Shown in pieces: positions 15,601 to 30,600 of a stretch of DNA of 64,000 bases; position 1 is the first letter of the stretch, and each line of letters starts with the position of its first letter. The stretch comes from Mactromeris polynyma (Eukaryota; Mollusca; Bivalvia; Venerida; Mactridae), in NCBI GenBank assembly GCA_032209605.1, contig JASFXZ010000010.1, positions 5,849,385 to 5,913,384 on the forward strand. The letters run 5' to 3'. A program made the translations under genes and the position numbers. Below the pieces are notes generated by a model, which did not search any database, was not told the DNA's origin, and saw only the letters and a program-made list of their open reading frames with translations.

Positions 15601-18600
15601 AGGGTTACTTACCATTACAGACCTGTTCTTTCACAAGCAACTGACTATTTCCACAATTAACTCAGAGGTGGACTGACTGGATGTATTAGGTCAAATATTC
15701 ACTGAGAATATATCCTTCACCCAGAATAACAACATAAGATACTAAAACATATCTACTGTATACCTTTCTAGTAAATACTACATCTGTATTTTGATGATGG
15801 GAATAGGCCGAGAGTTAAGAATGACAAGTTTGATAATTTTTTCAAGTAGGCTCAGGTACAATGCTAAGAGTAGTCATCTATCAACAGGACAGGTCAACAC
15901 TTGTTCAGCTAAAATCTACACATATGTATATACAGCACAAGAGATGGTTTTGATTCATGCTACAGCTCATATTGGACTGAAAGAAATTGTAACACGTTTT
16001 ACAGTGCTTTTCGTGACATTTGTACAAAAACAATAATATTTACCTTCAAGTGATGCAATTTTGGCAACATACTGTAATGATTCCAATTTTGATGACTCTA
16101 ATTCTTCTACAAATAATAGTGGTACAAATTAAAAACCTGTTGCTATTCAATAAACAGAAAAAATATCATTTAACAAACACATAGCCTTCAAATAAAATCT
16201 GTCGATCGAGTTCAAGGCATGGGGTTGAAACTGTTACTTCCAGGAATTAATCATCAACGAGTACTAACTTGCCTTGCCCTAAGCAGCTGACAAAGTCTCC
16301 ACATTAATCCGAGGTGGAGGACAAGCCTTAAGAACTAAACTGCAATTGTACAAACTGAACTGGTTAATTTTTGTCTATAGCATCTCTTACACTACTGAAT
16401 ACATTCACTTAATGTTAAGTGAAAAGTTCAGTATAATAATTCAACAACAAATAATACAGAAAACATTAAATCAGTGAGCAAGACCATTAATAAATGTAGA
16501 TAAAGAATACCAGTCCATTAAGCTTACTTTGTAATTGTTCGACACGTTCAGCACTCTCTTGAAGTTGTTTTTCGCATTCTTCTAATTTTACTGCAATAAA
16601 TATAACAAAGCATGAAGTTCCATGACATCAAGGGGATAATCTGCATAAAATGATTACATATGCAAGGTACAATAATACTACATCACATGATCCTAATGAT
16701 ATTGTGCTCAAATTTGAATGTAATTGCTGTTACATTTGCCAGAAAAAAGTAACACTTTAAATTTCTCTCGAGTCTACTACACGGAAAACAGAGCTTGTGT
16801 CTAATGAGGAGTGGTCATTTATGATGTAAGTGTTGTTTGTACCCACAATCTCCTGGTTGAACAGTTGACACCTTTTCTACAAGGCTAATATACTGTTGTT
16901 TTTTTTATCTTAAATCTGATTATCGAGCTGATAGCTCCATTCACATGCATCTGATACAAAACATTTAAATTCCAAACATATTATCCAACAGACATACAGA
17001 ATAGAAGCACATAGCAACAAGTGTAAAATTTATTTTGATGTTTTGCACAGCACCAGAATGGATGCACATAGCAACAAGTGTAAAATTTATTTTGATGTTT
17101 TGCACAGCACCAGAATGGATGCACATAGCAACAAGTGTAAAATTTATTTTGATGTTTTGCACAGCACCAGAATGGATGCACATAGCAACAAGTGTAAAAT
17201 TTATTTTGATGTTTTGCACAGCACCAGAATGGATGCACATAGCAACAAGTGTAAAATTTATTTTGATGTTTTGCACAGCACCAGAATGGATGCACATAGC
17301 AACAAGTGTAAAATTTATTTTGATGTTTTGCACAGCACCAGAATGGATGCACATAGCAGCAAGTGTAAAATTTATTTTGATGTTTTGCACAGCACCAGAA
17401 TGGATGCACATAGCAACAACTGTAAAATTTATTTTGATGTTTTGCACAGCACCAGAATGGATGCACATAGCAACAACTGTAAAATTTACTTCAATGTTTT
17501 GCACAGCACCATTCCATACTTGCACTTAGCTTACAATGAGATGGTACGAATGTACACTATCTTACATTTATACACTTCTATTTGTCGCTGTGTTTCCTTC
17601 AATTTCCCCTCTACATCTTCCGGTATATCATCAATACTTTCTTTATCTACTTTCTCAACAGTTGGTTGTATGATCACAGATGATATAACTGTATAATATA
17701 TGAAAATAACAAATATAACATAACTAAATGCACATCAACCACATCAACTAGAAATATATCCAAACGTGCCCCCACTTTACTCAATCAAGGGACATAACTC
17801 AGTTCTTACTATTTTAATCCGATTAAAATGTGCAATTTTATATGAGAACTTAAATTTATATAAAAATTTGAGATATGAGCAACACAAAAACTTAAGTCCT
17901 ACAGACTGACGATCAGAGTCCAGACAAGGGTATATCTAAGCGCCCCCACCCACTTGGTGAGGTAAATACATACCAATAAGCAATTGTTAATCTCATATGT
18001 ATATTGTCACAAGAAATATTACAACTCAAAAAAGTTATTCATGGTAAAACATTGCATATTGAATGTCAAACTGAACATGCAGACATAAGGCCATTTCATC
18101 GAAGTTTGCACAAAAAGAATGGCCCTTTACTTTCATTCCAATTACTTTCATTCAGGGTACCACAAACAAAGTATTCAGGATGACTTAAGGTAACCATATT
18201 TCTCTGAACTACCCAATAAGTTCACAGAGTAAAAGGACAACAAAAAATCAATTGTATGAAGACCTTTACAATAATGGCTACCTTCACTTTCTGAATCAAT
18301 CTTCTCAGAGTCAGAATCCATAGCTTTCATATTGTTGATATGATCATCCTCGTTTGTATCTATAAACTGGTCAAGTCTAGCTCTCATCTCAGTCAGTTGT
18401 TCATTAGATATATCCTGGTCAACTTGTAATGATTCGACCTATAAGAAAATATCAATTTCATAAATTATAATGGGAAAAATGGCATTAAATTCATTTATTC
18501 AATTTTAATTGGATTTCAACAAGATTTAAGGTGTATCCAAGGCCTATCTGAACAAAAAACATTTAAACATACCCCCTCCAGTGTTGTTGCTACATTGGCA

Positions 18601-21600
18601 TCTTTAATACTATTTTTTGCAAAATCAGCGAAATCTTTGATAAAGCATCCTTCTTGATGTTTTAACTATATGGAATATCTTTTTCATGTTTGTTTAGGTA
18701 AAAAATGACCAAACATATTTGCATAATATTTCATTATCATTCCTGGCACATTACAAACTCATATAATTCCAACCGTTAATAGTAATCAACACATTCAGGA
18801 TGGGTACCCAGATAAAATAAGAGTTGCAAGTAGCTCTACATAAAGCCTATTTAATTCATAAACAATGTTGAAGACATTTAATAGCACCCGTGAATCATTG
18901 TCTATATTTCACAAGTGAAATATATGGCTAATGTAGTGATGTCACCAATGCCTTGCTGAGATGGGCAACTACAATTATGGGCAATAAAGTTATTTCTTAT
19001 GTGTACTATTTACAATTTTTTGATAAAAATTATTCATTTAAATATCACATTCATAGTCATAAACAAGTGAATTTATCAGACTATTTTTAAATAATGATAA
19101 AAGTCGCCAAAGGTTGGTTTTGGAAATTTTTAGAAATCACCTTTTCACAAATTCAGTAATTTATGACTTCTCGTGCAATACCCTCATTTTGTTTGTTGGT
19201 TTATCGAGGACAGAAAATGACCAACCCCGTCCAAGAATTGAGCCCAGCCCTCCTAGGTGAGAACCCAGTGCTGTACCAATGGAGCTAACCAGACAGGCTG
19301 CTATATCCTCTATATGGCAATGCATAAAATGACAGCATAAATAAGATTTCTACCTTTGCTGTTAGAGCTGCTTCCTGTTTGATCATTTCTTCAAGTTTAT
19401 CTTGAAGTTCCAACTTATCTTTTTCAGCTTTCTCAATTTCTTCCATATATTTCGTTTCTGCATCCTGTAGGGTATAAAAATTAGCATAAATTTCTAAGCT
19501 AGACAAATATACTACTTACATATAGCAATAAGCCTACAGTCAATTGATACATTTTCCACAGCAGGTGAAAAATTTCTTATGATTTTGACTCAATTTTATA
19601 AATACAATAAGAAAGTGTAACTAACAATATACCATATACATGTATTGACATGTAGTAGTTTCTAAATACATGTTAAAAAGTTGACAAGTTATTCAAAATA
19701 GACGTACCATCAGAATGACAAATATAAATATTTTTGTAATGCGGCTTCAAATAACATGAACAGCCACAGTCATGTAGTGACTATTTCAGTCATCATGGTG
19801 GAGGAAGACCCCAGTAGAACCAGCGACCTTCCATAAGTCAGTTGGATGGCTATAAATTCTATATCTTGAAAGGGATTTGAACCTGCAGCAGTGAAGGGCA
19901 AGTGATTTGAAATTGTCGCCCATAATCACTCAACCATGGAGGCCTCGACAGATGTAATAAACATCACAGGAAGCTTACCAATCAAATAAATCAAAACATA
20001 AACAAGCGCCGCTGTACGATTTCCAACCTCTTGTTTAAGTGACGTCATTTCCAGAAAACGTCACATATGACGTCACCATGTACTGACAGTAAGCAATATT
20101 TGCCCCATATGGCAATAAGAAAGCGAAGTGACCATATGGAGTAAATATTGTTTCCAGCTTGCAAACTGTGACATCACATGTTGCGTTTTCTTGAAATGAA
20201 GTCACTTACAGAAGAGGTTGTATATCCCATAACAGACTTACTTGTAACTGTATCTGTAAATCTTGAACCGCTTTCAATTGGTCCTGATATTTCTCTGCTA
20301 GAATCTGAAGTTCTTCCTGTGATTGTTCGCACATTTCCTTCATGTGTCCACACTCGTCCTCAGACTTTGTCAGGGAACGCTCGAGGTCGGACAATTTTCC
20401 AACCGCTTCGATCTTCTCCTGTAGAACTTTCATTAATGATTCCTACAATACAGTGTCAATAATTGTGATAACATAAGGCTATGTAGAATACATTGAGTAA
20501 TTGTACTTAAAAGGTCATATCTCCACCAATATTTAAAAGCAGTGAAATTGTCAAACGAAACCCAACAGTAATATATTAATGTGGCTACATTTTTGCCTTC
20601 GTTAAAAAAAGGTGACCAAAATAAAAAAGATTACTAAATTTCAGGATATTTTATACCAATGGGAACAACATTTTATCACTCTCTCAAGCTTAACTTTCTA
20701 GACCCATAAGATTTTCAATTAGGTTTATAAGAATATTTAAGAATTCTTGCAGGATGACATGTTTATCTAAATTCTTGCAATTAAAACTAGAAAGTGTGTC
20801 CAAAGGATACAAGTGCCCCAACTACTCAATCAAGGGGCATAAATCTGCTCTAATTAAATGAATCCAATCGAAAAAATCCAAGGGCTCAATTTCATGTTAT
20901 AATTAATATTCCAATCCTATGAATTTTCATTACTCTATGTCAAATAGATTTAGGATATGACTATGAGCAACACAAAATAAAGTCAACAGATTGCCTGACA
21001 GATAGACAGACATGGGTAACTCTAAGTGCCCCCCCCCCCAGACCCTCTCAATTGGAGGGGCTCAACAGCAACTCCTATATGGAAATGCTGACATACCAGT
21101 AAGAAGTAAATACCTTAGCAGTTGTTTCATAGTTCAGTTTCTCTTCCTGTAACTGAACAAGTTCTTGTCTCAAAGTATCGTCAGTATGATTCTACAATAA
21201 CAGACAACATTTCATTAAACACAAACTGGCATAAATCTACTGGATAAACTATTAATCAACACAACCTTGCCACAACAATATACAATTTTCTCAACTAATT
21301 ACATCTATATCAACTGTTGTATGACATCACACAACAAGAAGTCAATACTTCACCAATTTTTTCATTCTTTTCATATCATAGTAATATCGTACAATAAATA
21401 TCTAACAATAACAAAAACATAATCCTTATGAAACCAAATAAGAATTTTATGACATGTTTGATATACAAAGGAAAATCATGACTCAGCAAGTGATCAGTAT
21501 TCAACATATTAATGTCTATATGAAACTGTAACCATAGTAACCTTTGAGTATGCATGAAGTTGATTTTCCAGCACCTCCAATCTAGACAATAATCTGTCTT

Positions 21601-24600
21601 CATCTATAAGAGCCTGAAATACACAATAAAAGGGTCATTGAAGCAGTGAAAGTCAGAGTGACATCACAAACATTAATGGACTCAAATATAAATATCAAGA
21701 TATTATCGGAGAATACTTCCTAAATAGGCATTTTTTCGGAAATTTGAGCATGAATCTGAAATTTCAGGGTAAGTACTAACTACAACAATTTCTTAGCACT
21801 CATAGCTTACACTCTAATATCTGATTCAAAGTCAAATCTCAGAGAAGATTTGTTGACACAGAACACTTGGTACTCAGGAATCACTGAAAGCAATGTTGCA
21901 CACACAAATTCAATACCAAGCTAAGTGAACTTGCATTCTGAGCACTGAGAAACATTTATAATCTCATATATATCACGAGTTTGAACATTACTGGTAAATT
22001 GTCTATCTGTAGTTCTTTTACAACAATCGATCAACTTACCTGCCATCCACCTTCTGAAGATTCCTGAGTATTTTGTACAAGTTTCTGAAGAGTGGACAGC
22101 TTCTGTTCTAGCATTTTTTCCCTGTGGAGTGCTTCTTGTAAATATTGAGCTAATTTATACAACTCCTGGGACTGTATTGTTATTCCTGGTGTAGGGGTGT
22201 TGAACAAGCTGAAATATAAATAGATGGATATGACTTACGTAGCAAGGGGGCCACAACTCATGTAGCAAGGGGCACAACTCATGTATCAAGGGGCACAACT
22301 CATGTAGTAAGGGGCCACAACTCATATAGCAAGGGACCATAACATATTTAGCAAGGGGCCACAACTCACATAGCAAGGGGCCACAGCTCATGTAGCAAGG
22401 AGCCAAAGCTCACATAGCAAGGGCCAGAACTCATGTAGTAAGGGGCCATAACTCATTTAGCAAGGGGCCACAAATCATGTAACAAGGGGCCACAACCCAC
22501 ATAGCAAGGGGCCACAACTCACATAGCAAGGGCCAGAACTCAACTTCAGATATTTTTTTGGAATGGGGCTTTAAGTCAAATAAACAGCCAGGGACATGTG
22601 GAGACTATTCTAGCTATAAGGGTGGAGGGTGAGCCTAGGTGGACACCTGGGTAGAACATTCGACCACCTGAAACTTCAAAGATAGCTGGATGGTTTCCTC
22701 ACTAACAAACTCTATATCCCGAGTAGTATTTGAGACTGAAGCTGTGAGGGGCAAGTTATTTGAAATCAGCTACCATAACCACTAGATCACGGAGGCCCCT
22801 TTTAGATCAATGCAATAAAATGCATACAAATACAATGTTTATTGTGTATATTAATGATTTTGCCTGAATTGATAACCCTTTTGGTCCAGCAATTGTTGGT
22901 TTAAGACAAACACCTACATACATTGGTGCTTATAATGATTAAATTCTGTTTTAAATAACATACAAGAATACAACGTTTGGATTATAATGGAGAATTCAGT
23001 ATTATTGAATGTAAGTTGTTTCTCAATTCAATGTCTAGAAAGTATCAAAGTTTCAGAACTATGATTGAATAATTTATTAAAATTGGGCGCAGTAGTTGAA
23101 TATGGAGCCTTGTTTATCATGTTAAATTTTAATTTTCCACTATCTTTCAGCTATACATGGCAGTTGACCTAACCAGCTTTCTTGGAACTTATTATCAACC
23201 ATGACAAACTTGCCCTTCTGCAAGCAGCTGACAACTTCTCAACATTAATCAAAAGTGGAGTGCAAATGACTGTAGCTAATTGTCACAGGACATGACCTGC
23301 CCAAACCAGGAATTGAACCCGGACCTCCTGGTTGACAACTTAGCACTCTACCAACTGAGCTAACTGGGCAGGCGAATATGGAGCTCAACATCAGTTGTAT
23401 GCAGTTTTTATATAATCCATCAAAATCATACACATACTTGAAATATGAGACATGTAAAATAAATAAAATGACATTAATGCTCGTAGCTAACAATTCATAA
23501 TCATTTAATAAGTTACAAACCAAGCTTGCTTGCAAGCCGAAAAAATACATCCCATTTTGTTTTCAAAGAACCCTTGTATCCGCACACGAAAGCATCATGG
23601 ACCGAAATTCGTACAATAAATAACAAATGCTCAATCAACTATATTAATTATCCTGCATATCCAGCATAAATAATTACATATAATGACAGGAGGCCCACCA
23701 AAAAACCTGTGAATGCCTATACAGCAGTCACTTCCCTAAATGTCAGCATTTATTGCAACCTTTTCCCGGCCAATAAAACAACATAATATTATGTCGTATG
23801 TATCATAGTTAATTATAAGCTCAGTAACGGTATATGGCCCACCATGATGTTATCAATTATAGGAAAATATCTTTTATAACAAGGCTTTAAGTAATATAAA
23901 CAGCCATGGTCACAAAGTGACTATTCTAGTCATTCAGTCGTTAGGCTCAAACATAAACGCAACTTGTTTGTGAAATGCTCAAAGCAAGATGATACAAACT
24001 GACCAAATATGAAACATCTTTCAGGTATATTATATTGGAATAATCGAATTAACAAAAACAGAGTTTCTAACACACTTACACAGGTTTAGCTTCACGACCA
24101 TCTGGATGGAACAAAGTGATTGTTGCTATGATACATCCGTGGGTAACTGAAAATACATATAAAAAACAACCATATAAAACTGCAATAATAACTAAAAAAT
24201 TGAATGTCACATCAACTCATGTTTTACTACAGTCATGATATCAATACTATTACAGTAAAACTTGCTTGTAAAGAACACCGATCAGGAGTGATATTGATCT
24301 CCAAAAAAAATCCTGAACATTTGCGCGGGGAGTCAAGGGGGCCGCGTCAGGCCTCCTTGTGGGTCCAGGGCAAAGCCGTGGTGGGGGTCACCTGAAGCTC
24401 CTGGGATTTTAGATGGCTTAGGATGCCTTTATATTATGCCTTGACAAGGAATGCTCGACTGTCTACTCATTAGAATATCCTTCAAAACTGATCAATCTGT
24501 GCTTTATTTCGCAACACCAGAAATTGGGAGGGGGGGGGGGGGTAGTGGGGGGTATCACTATCAGTTGAAAAATTGGGCATAATGGCTTTTTTTCTTTTCT

Positions 24601-27600
24601 TTTTTCTTCTTCTTTTTTGGTAACAGAAATCCGGAATTCCGGATTAATCCGGAAGAATATCACCCCTGACAGACACTGGAGAAATATACACATGCCAGCA
24701 TTGACAATGACAATTCTAACAAAAATACAAAATATTTCATAATATAAATGAAGATGAAGCGTCAGTATTTTTCCAACATACTATTAATCAGACATCACTG
24801 GAGTAACAGGACAGTAACTGCACATATGTACAATAAATTGGTTAAACCAGTTTACAAAACATTTTTTCTGGGTCAGCCATGAGATCATAAATATAATTAC
24901 ATCCTCAAATACACTCACAGAACACAATTACAAATTATCTGTGCTTCTTGGTGCAAATTATGTGATTTTAATCTAATAACAGAAATACTAAATCAATCTA
25001 AATTGGTTGAAAATTAAAGTGTGAAAATCAGAAAACAAACTTAATGTATAAATAGAAAATCACAAACTTGTAAACATTCGTATGTTTCAGATGGAAAGAT
25101 ATATAAATCAAGTAATTCAAAATTATTTTAAGCACAATCTGGCAGGCTGTCAAAATATTATAACATAACAAGATTTATAGCTAGTTTTAAGATGATTCAC
25201 AAATTTAATTCAGTAACAGATGATTGGCTTATCAACAAAATCATTTTTTAGTAAAATGATACTGATTAAAATTTATGCAGATATTTTAGGATTTGATAAG
25301 TGAAACATTTTTGCATTTAGCAGTATCTCTGAAGCGACAATATGGGATATATTATTATATAACCTAACAATAAATTTAAAAACATAACCATGGCAACTGA
25401 ACTATTCTAAACAACCAATTTTGTGGGAATATATATCAAGGGTAGGTGGAACACTAAATTACTGTAAATGCTTCTACACCAACACTGAGATTCAATAGTC
25501 TTTCATCAAACCCTCAATGTATAGAATGGTTAAGTTAGGTAGAACTAGACATCTCTGTTGGACACGGATGCCCCCGCCAAGGGCTTTCATGATATAATTC
25601 ATCTAAGAATTGGTAGATTTAACCAAAAATCGAACTTGACTTGTTTTTTATTACTCCAGCTTATGAGCCCAATATGAATTGAATCTATCCATCCTTTCAA
25701 GAATTATTTTTTACACAGACAGACGAACAGACAGTAATACCATTTTGTACCCCTTCGCTTTGAATGGTAGGGACCTAAAACATTTTGCTGCATTCAAAAA
25801 TCATAGCCATTCTAAACATTCTTAAAATATTGGTCAATAATCACAAAATGAGCGCCGCTGTACGATTTCCAACCTCTTCTTTAAGTGACGTCATAATTAT
25901 GTGCCGTCACCATGTACTGACAGTAAGCAATATTTGCCCAATATGGCAATATAAAAACGAAGTCACCATATGGAGTAAATATTGTTTCATGCTTACAAAT
26001 AGTGACATCACATGTTGCATTTACTTGAAATGAAGTCACAGAAGAGGTAGTAAATCCAATAGCAGCGCTCAAATGTTATCGAACAGTACTACATTGTTAT
26101 TCAGTAGCAGTTAGAATCCTTCCTACAACAGTTACAGTCTACATTATCCAGACGTTATACAGAGCAGCATCAAATTGATAGAGAAAACAACAATCTAACA
26201 GACAGACCAAGTATTGTTATTATATCAAAGCTATCAACTCCAGTAATCCAATGACCCTGTCTGTAAAACTTCATCTTTCACATATATATATCTGTGCAAT
26301 GTTGTCCAGCCTCATCAATAGATTCACAATAACGAACGTATCACAATGGTTTGGCTTAAAAATAACCTTACTACTTACTTATTAATCTTCAGTTACAATA
26401 GTTACTCGATATATCAATACTGAATATTGTTCAGAGTTCATTAATACAAGCCAGCTGTACATTACTGATTTTTCACTAGTTTTCTTTATAATAATATCAT
26501 TCCAAATATAGCTGTTGAGAACTGTTGTAAACAAACTGTAAGGTGGTCGGCCAATGAAAACATGTTTTGCTAATTATTGACCAATAGAAATAAAGTTCTG
26601 CTAACACATTAATGGCTTCCACAAATATCTTGTAGTTTGGTAGTGCGCAAGGGCTTGTAAAAACATAAGTCTGATCAGTTTGAGAATATTAAATTATAGT
26701 TTTATATGGACATTTTTAGACATTCACTGAAGAAAAATAGAAGCTATACTCAGCCAACAGCCGCAAATTTTCATCATTTATTTACAACACGACAATCACC
26801 CATACAATGCATCAATTTAATTAAACAATGTTAATCAAATCAAAGATCCAATTGTTTATATAACTACAGCAATTCCAAGTCTCATACTAACAACTAAGCT
26901 ATTATAACTACCGCAAACCTTCTACATAATCCAATATACAGACAGGCCTAAAACATAATCAATTACTCATAATGTACATGTACAGCATTGTTTTAATCCA
27001 TTTAGCCTGTAATAGACAATATTCAACCAAAATGCAATGTCTGAACATGTACACAGACAGACAGACTGATAGACAGAATAACTTGAAGTCCTTCCAAACC
27101 ACTTTTTAAATGGGTCACCATAATATATTCTATCAGACATGACAAGATGGTAGTGCCAATGGTACCACGTTTGAGACTTGAGGCGGTTGCATTTTTTATT
27201 TGCCCACTGACAAAGATGATAATGCCTCTGTTACAAAGACATAACAACCTACAGGGCCAGAGTCACTTTATTTGTAGACTTCAACTTCAAAACATTCAAT
27301 ATGAGCAGGACAAAATTTTGCTCCAGTCAAATATGACTCCTGAAAGTCTGAAAACTTAAGCCTGACTTGATGATCCACCAGAAACATCCCCAGTCAACAG
27401 AGGTTCAGCAATACTTACTTTTTTCTCCCCGTCTGTTATTTTCCATGACATTAACACCAAACTGTATAAGGTCTCCTGAGTAGATTTCCCTCGGTGGACT
27501 CTCTTCACCACCCTTACACAATCTCTGATCATTGACAAACGTTCCATTACTGCTCTTTGTGTCTTGGAGGTAGAACTGTGAAATAGACCAAATAAAGTAA

Positions 27601-30600
27601 ATGTAAGATGGTATTTCATCAACAGAAAAAGTAATGACCAACTTAGACACATGACTCAAGAAAGACAGTCAAATTGTCATGAAGAACACAGCTTAGTTCC
27701 TAGCTAGACGGGCTGGCAACTCACTTAATAACCTTTAAGGTTTGTAACCCCTGACAGTTTTGGTATGGCAAGTAATTTGCAACAGAGCCAAGCAGTTTGG
27801 AATTATCTTCCAATCAAGTAAAATAAACACTGGCTACCACTTGTACTTCATTAAATGATGGAACAATAGAATCAATAAGCAAAAAACAGATGACATCCAA
27901 CATAGAGAAACAATTGAAAGTAAAGTGATGTATTTTGTTGAACTCTATTAACATTATTAACATGCATATGTATCAAAAGATCGGAGCATGTTATTGCATC
28001 TCTTTAATGTTTCGGATGCAAGAAACGTAGCAAACTAAGCCAGTGAAAGGGAATTAAAAATAGTCTAGCCGTACAGAACTAGGACTATAGTAAGGGACAA
28101 GACTTAGCAGGGGACATGAACAGTAGTAAGGTGATGGTGACCAGTTGTAGAGGACGAGGCTGTCAGATGAAGACAAGACCCAGCAGGGGACATGAACAGT
28201 AGTAAGGTGATGGTGACCAGTTGTAGAGGACGAGGCTGTCAGATGAAGACAAGACCCAGCAGGGGACATGAACAGTAGTAAGGTGATGGTGACCAGTTGT
28301 AGAAGACGAGGCTGTCAGATGAAGACAAGACCAGTAGAAGAGGCCAGTAGAAAGGCCATGGAATTGAGTAGTTAAGGGGATGAGGCCAATATTAGGGGAA
28401 CGGGGCCAGTAGTAGGGGATTGGGGTCAGTAGTAGGGACGAAGCCAGTAGTAAGCGGATCGATGATGGTAGTAGGAGACAAGGTCAGTGTTATATACATA
28501 GGGGACAAGGCTAGTAGTAGCACTAGGCTAGTGGTAAGGGGCTTGGTTGATAAACAGGGAGACAAGGTCAAAGATAGGGAACAGGGGAGAAGAAAAAGAG
28601 TAATAGGTCAGAGGTAGTGAAATATGACAGTAATAGGGCACTTAATAATGCTAGTAGTACCGGGAACAAAGTCACTTAAGTCAGTAGTAAGAGGACTACA
28701 TAAGCCAGTATTGTCCATATTGGTTACCTTTAGCACTGAATCAACAAGATCTAAGTACTCCAAGTCTACAGCAGTTGGCATCACTTTGTGTATGTTTATA
28801 TCTAACACTATTTATGTTGTCAGCACTTCTGCTTCAAACCAAAACAATCTATTTCCTTCCATATTGATGGTAATTGTATATATTTCCAATATTAAACATA
28901 CGGACACACTTTGTTATATTTTCTTATTCGTGGTTTATCCAACTTCCACCTCATTAAAAGACAGGTAACATTTATAAGCAAACAGAACACATGTTTTCAT
29001 TAATATCCCTCATGATGAATTTCTTTTACCAATTGAATGCGATCATCCATCTACCTAATTACTCATCGAAATAACAAAAAATCTAATAATACTGTAAATA
29101 AAGAGGCAGGGGTTAAAAAACCATGAGATAATGATGAGAGGGATTTTACATATTACAATGGAAAATAATCATATTTATAATTAAGGCTCATTAATCATTT
29201 ACTCCTATACCTAACTATCAACAAAAGTATACCAACATTAAAGTAAGCTTTTGAATCAATGAATTACCTTGAATTCATTCTTTTTAATCAACACAAAATT
29301 AGTTTTCCAAATCCTCAATTAGCAGTCTTCTGATGATATATTATAATAAAAATAGTCCACTGGAAATTCATAACAAAAAATTATAAAACCACAAATGCCA
29401 GAAATTATCTTAAAAAATGCATCATTCAACAAATACCAGATAAATAACCTTTATAACCTTAATAAAGTATGTATCTTACACAGTACATGAAAAAGTTTAA
29501 GTGTTGAAGTTTTTACTGATAACAAAATTCTATGAAAAATAAGGAAAAAATTGAAATGGTTAGATAAAATTAAAGTTGATAAATATACGAGCCTATCATC
29601 ACCAGATGAACATTATATGTCCTAATTTTGTATCATTTTAAAATATTCAGATATAAACTAATCAACAGGTTGACACATTATAGTTATAGGACAATACAAA
29701 ATACATGAATGTTATAGTAGATCCTGCACACAACAAAATCACACAAAATCTTATAGAAAAAATTCTGATGGAATCCAAAATCTAATCACAAATAATAGTT
29801 CACAACACGGAAAGATCACAACAACCGGTTGATGAACTATAAACGAAATAGAAGGAAAAAAACAAGCCTTTATATTTTGTTCAAGATCAAGACAGCGAGA
29901 TTCTCAGAGAAACAAAAAATGCCACCTCTTGATCTGAGGGACCAATTGTTAGAGCAGATGGGATGTGTTAACAATTATACATGTTTGTTGTAAGGTGAGG
30001 ATTATTTACTGACTGATGTCTGTAAGTATAAATACAAAAATAACTTTGAGGCAATCATACAATATAATATTGATTTGCTGTCAAAATCATAACCGCTACC
30101 TACATGTGTTTTGTATGTCAAAATTGGTAGATACAAATTCTTAGATAGGGCGTACCGGATATAATTGTGATATAAGAAGTGGGCATCGACCTTCGGAAGC
30201 ATAACAGTACAGTGCATCTAAGATGCAGAAAATGCATTTATCAATTCTAAATAAGGGCAGTGCAAATTACACACATATATACGCCCCATAGGTTGTTCTT
30301 ACATTCTCCAGGACCTGTGATGTGTGTACATATATCACTACTAAAGCACATCGATAACTTACAAAATGTGTCCATAGGACACAGGTGCACCATCTTTACT
30401 CAATCAAGGGCCATAACTCAGCTTTCAATAAAAATATCCAATCACAAACCCCAAGCACCCAATTTCGTATAATGACTAAGATAATTCCTATGAAGTTTCC
30501 TTACTCTAGGTCAACTACTTATTGAGATATGAGAAACACAAACTCACGTCAGACTGAAGGACCGACGAGGATAAACCAAAGCCCCCCCCCCCCCCACTTG

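Larger units (their letters stand above)
24147..27418. other. SLMAP intron with scattered repeats
   Basis: Holds a G-run and pyrimidine-rich patch (24520-24620), a repeat at 25547-25775, a palindromic MITE (25850-26070) and a dispersed 'CCAATGAAAAC' repeat (26513-26595). No exon recognised. Confidence 0.6.

Noticed and set aside
17008..17520. CRISPR-like array
   Set aside because: Units are contiguous without unique spacers, in an intron of an animal gene; it is a minisatellite.
16965..17696. Open frames of 160-217 codons on both strands
   Set aside because: Created by the 57-bp minisatellite, whose length is a multiple of three. They are not in the frame of the adjacent SLMAP exon.
28054..28269. 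71-codon ORF rich in Ser/Pro/His
   Set aside because: Overlaps the 76-bp minisatellite and repeats with it; no splice sites or homology.
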